The position numbers were made by a program, and so were the translations under genes. This document shows, piece after piece, positions 63,261 through 64,000 of a DNA stretch of 64,000 nucleotides. This stretch comes from Runella sp. MFBS21. Its GTDB lineage: Bacteria; Bacteroidota; Bacteroidia; Cytophagales; Spirosomataceae. The notes beneath the pieces are model-generated. The model was given only the letters and a program-made list of their open reading frames with translations, did no database searches and had not been told where the DNA came from. Location of the stretch: assembly GCF_029433105.1 (NCBI RefSeq), contig NZ_JARNTW010000001.1, positions 496,001 through 560,000 on the forward strand. The letters are read 5' to 3'. How positions within the stretch are numbered: position 1 is the stretch's first letter; each line of letters starts with the position of its first letter.

Positions 63261-63599
63261 CTATTCTTTAGGTGCCAAAGAATTTGAGAGCTTAGCTTTA
63301 TTGGCAGCTCTTACAATCATGTAGATAACCCACATAGTTAGCAAAAATTGAATAATTACGTTTAAGAAGCTCCCATATCTGACAGCCACTTCTGCTACTC
63401 CAGCGGCAGGGTCTGCTGCTTTGAGTACTATTTTGAGCGCAGAGAAATCAACTCCGCCAATGATAAGACCTAAAATAGGGTTAAGGATATCATCCATGAG
63501 AGCGGTCACTACTTTGCCAAAGGCCGCACCAGTCAATACTCCTACTGCCAAATCAAGTACATTGCCTTGGGCAATGAAAGTTTTAAATTCTTTTAACAT
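63261..63599 (-). CDS. mscL: Large-conductance mechanosensitive channel
   Basis: 112 aa from the Met at 63599 (MLKEFKTFIAQGNVLDLAVG), the standard MscL N-terminus; 23 further upstream codons in frame are not MscL-like. Two transmembrane helices: the pore helix with LDLAVGVLTGAAFGKVVTAL and the second helix with VIIQFLLTMWVIYMIVRA. Relieves osmotic downshock. Slightly shorter than Escherichia coli MscL, within the family range. Confidence 0.95.
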   Translation of the reverse strand: MLKEFKTFIAQGNVLDLAVGVLTGAAFGKVVTALMDDILNPILGLIIGGVDFSALKIVLKAADPAAGVAEVAVRYGSFLNVIIQFLLTMWVIYMIVRAANKAKLSNSLAPKE

Positions 63600-63668
63600 A
63601 GAGGAGATGTTGTATAGGGGTGAAACAAAAAGTTTTACTAAAGAAAGTATTTTTTGGATAAAATCCAA

Positions 63669-64000
63669 CTACCATTTGTACAAAAATCCAAAATTGATAG
63701 ATTGGGCTATTTGCATTTTTGCGATTTGGTCTTGATCATAGATTGCAATTAGCCCCAAGTTGACATTGAAATATTTCGCAAACTTAGCCGTCAATTGTGC
63801 ATCTAACCTATTATCGATAGCTGCTAGGTCTTTTACACTGGCAAAGGCTTGGTAGCGCCATTTGAAATTGACATCTTTGGCGATGTCTTTATCAAAGTTC
63901 ATTACCAATTGCATTAGTGCTACTTCATTTTTGATGGATTTTCCTCTTTCTACCCCATAATTAGCGAATTGATATTCGGGATTGAGGCGGTCAATATTTA
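63669..64000 (-). CDS. Outer-membrane barrel protein (DUF3078-like), cut by window end
   Basis: Only the last about 110 residues are inside the window; the frame is open to base 64000, so the Met at 63914 is internal. Regular beta-strands (NFKWRYQAFASV, LDAQLTAKFAKYFNVNLGLIAIYD) and the ending QSINFGFLYKW are those of DUF3078-type barrels. It ends 69 bases before the mscL start. Confidence 0.7.
   Translation of the reverse strand, partial: NIDRLNPEYQFANYGVERGKSIKNEVALMQLVMNFDKDIAKDVNFKWRYQAFASVKDLAAIDNRLDAQLTAKFAKYFNVNLGLIAIYDQDQIAKMQIAQSINFGFLYKW

Overview
The window comes from a Bacteroidota chromosome, most likely a cytophagalean (Runella/Emticicia/Flectobacillus-like; genus is my inference). 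Support: two SusC/SusD pairs, a hybrid two-component regulator with an AraC output domain, many lipoproteins and beta-barrels, near absence of Shine-Dalgarno sequences, and repeated upstream matches to the Bacteroidota -7 box TAnnTTTG, several exactly where a leader should begin. No rRNA, tRNA, CRISPR array or prophage was seen.

Layout. 1-11131 is a fructan-use locus: the end of a hybrid sensor/AraC regulator, a sugar-porter permease, a PfkB fructokinase, SusC, SusD, a GH32 fructosidase and a second PfkB kinase. 11136-18310 (minus) holds a cytochrome c/copper-monooxygenase-like protein and a second SusC-SusD-lipoprotein operon. 18929-34753 is mixed: patatin, nspC, Rrf2, uvrA, a Tat-exported beta-propeller, large secreted proteins of unknown role including an ELWxxDGT-repeat protein, an esterase, an outer-membrane barrel, and a conserved unknown carrying a DIDDTA motif. 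34865-38692 is a four-module exported dehydrogenase/cytochrome fusion. 38707-39507 is a cluster of palindromic repeats next to an IS200-like (RAYT-type) transposase, followed by a rhlE-type helicase.

40831-43253 (minus) is a Septu-like ATPase + HNH defence pair with its own well-formed promoter. 43296-53496 is an efflux locus: HlyD, TolC, ABC ATPase and two FtsX-type permeases in one minus-strand operon, followed by an NtrC-type regulator and its histidine kinase. A 2H phosphoesterase gene lies on the opposite strand between regulator and kinase. The operon starts behind a sigma54-type -24/-12 element, which matches the nearby sigma54 activator. A 34-copy, 19-bp tandem array sits inside the operon between HlyD and TolC.

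53656-64000 has a decayed PD-(D/E)XK transposase, an exported molybdenum hydroxylase pair, lipoamide dehydrogenase, a cluster of unknown envelope proteins, a small barrel, a LytTR regulator with repeat sites upstream of its promoter, mscL, and the end of a barrel protein cut by the window edge.

The best candidates for something new are the Septu-like pair with an unusual N-terminal extension, the split regulator/kinase pair (possible non-contiguous operon), the 19-bp array that seems to derive from the HlyD 3' end, and the REP-RAYT cluster.
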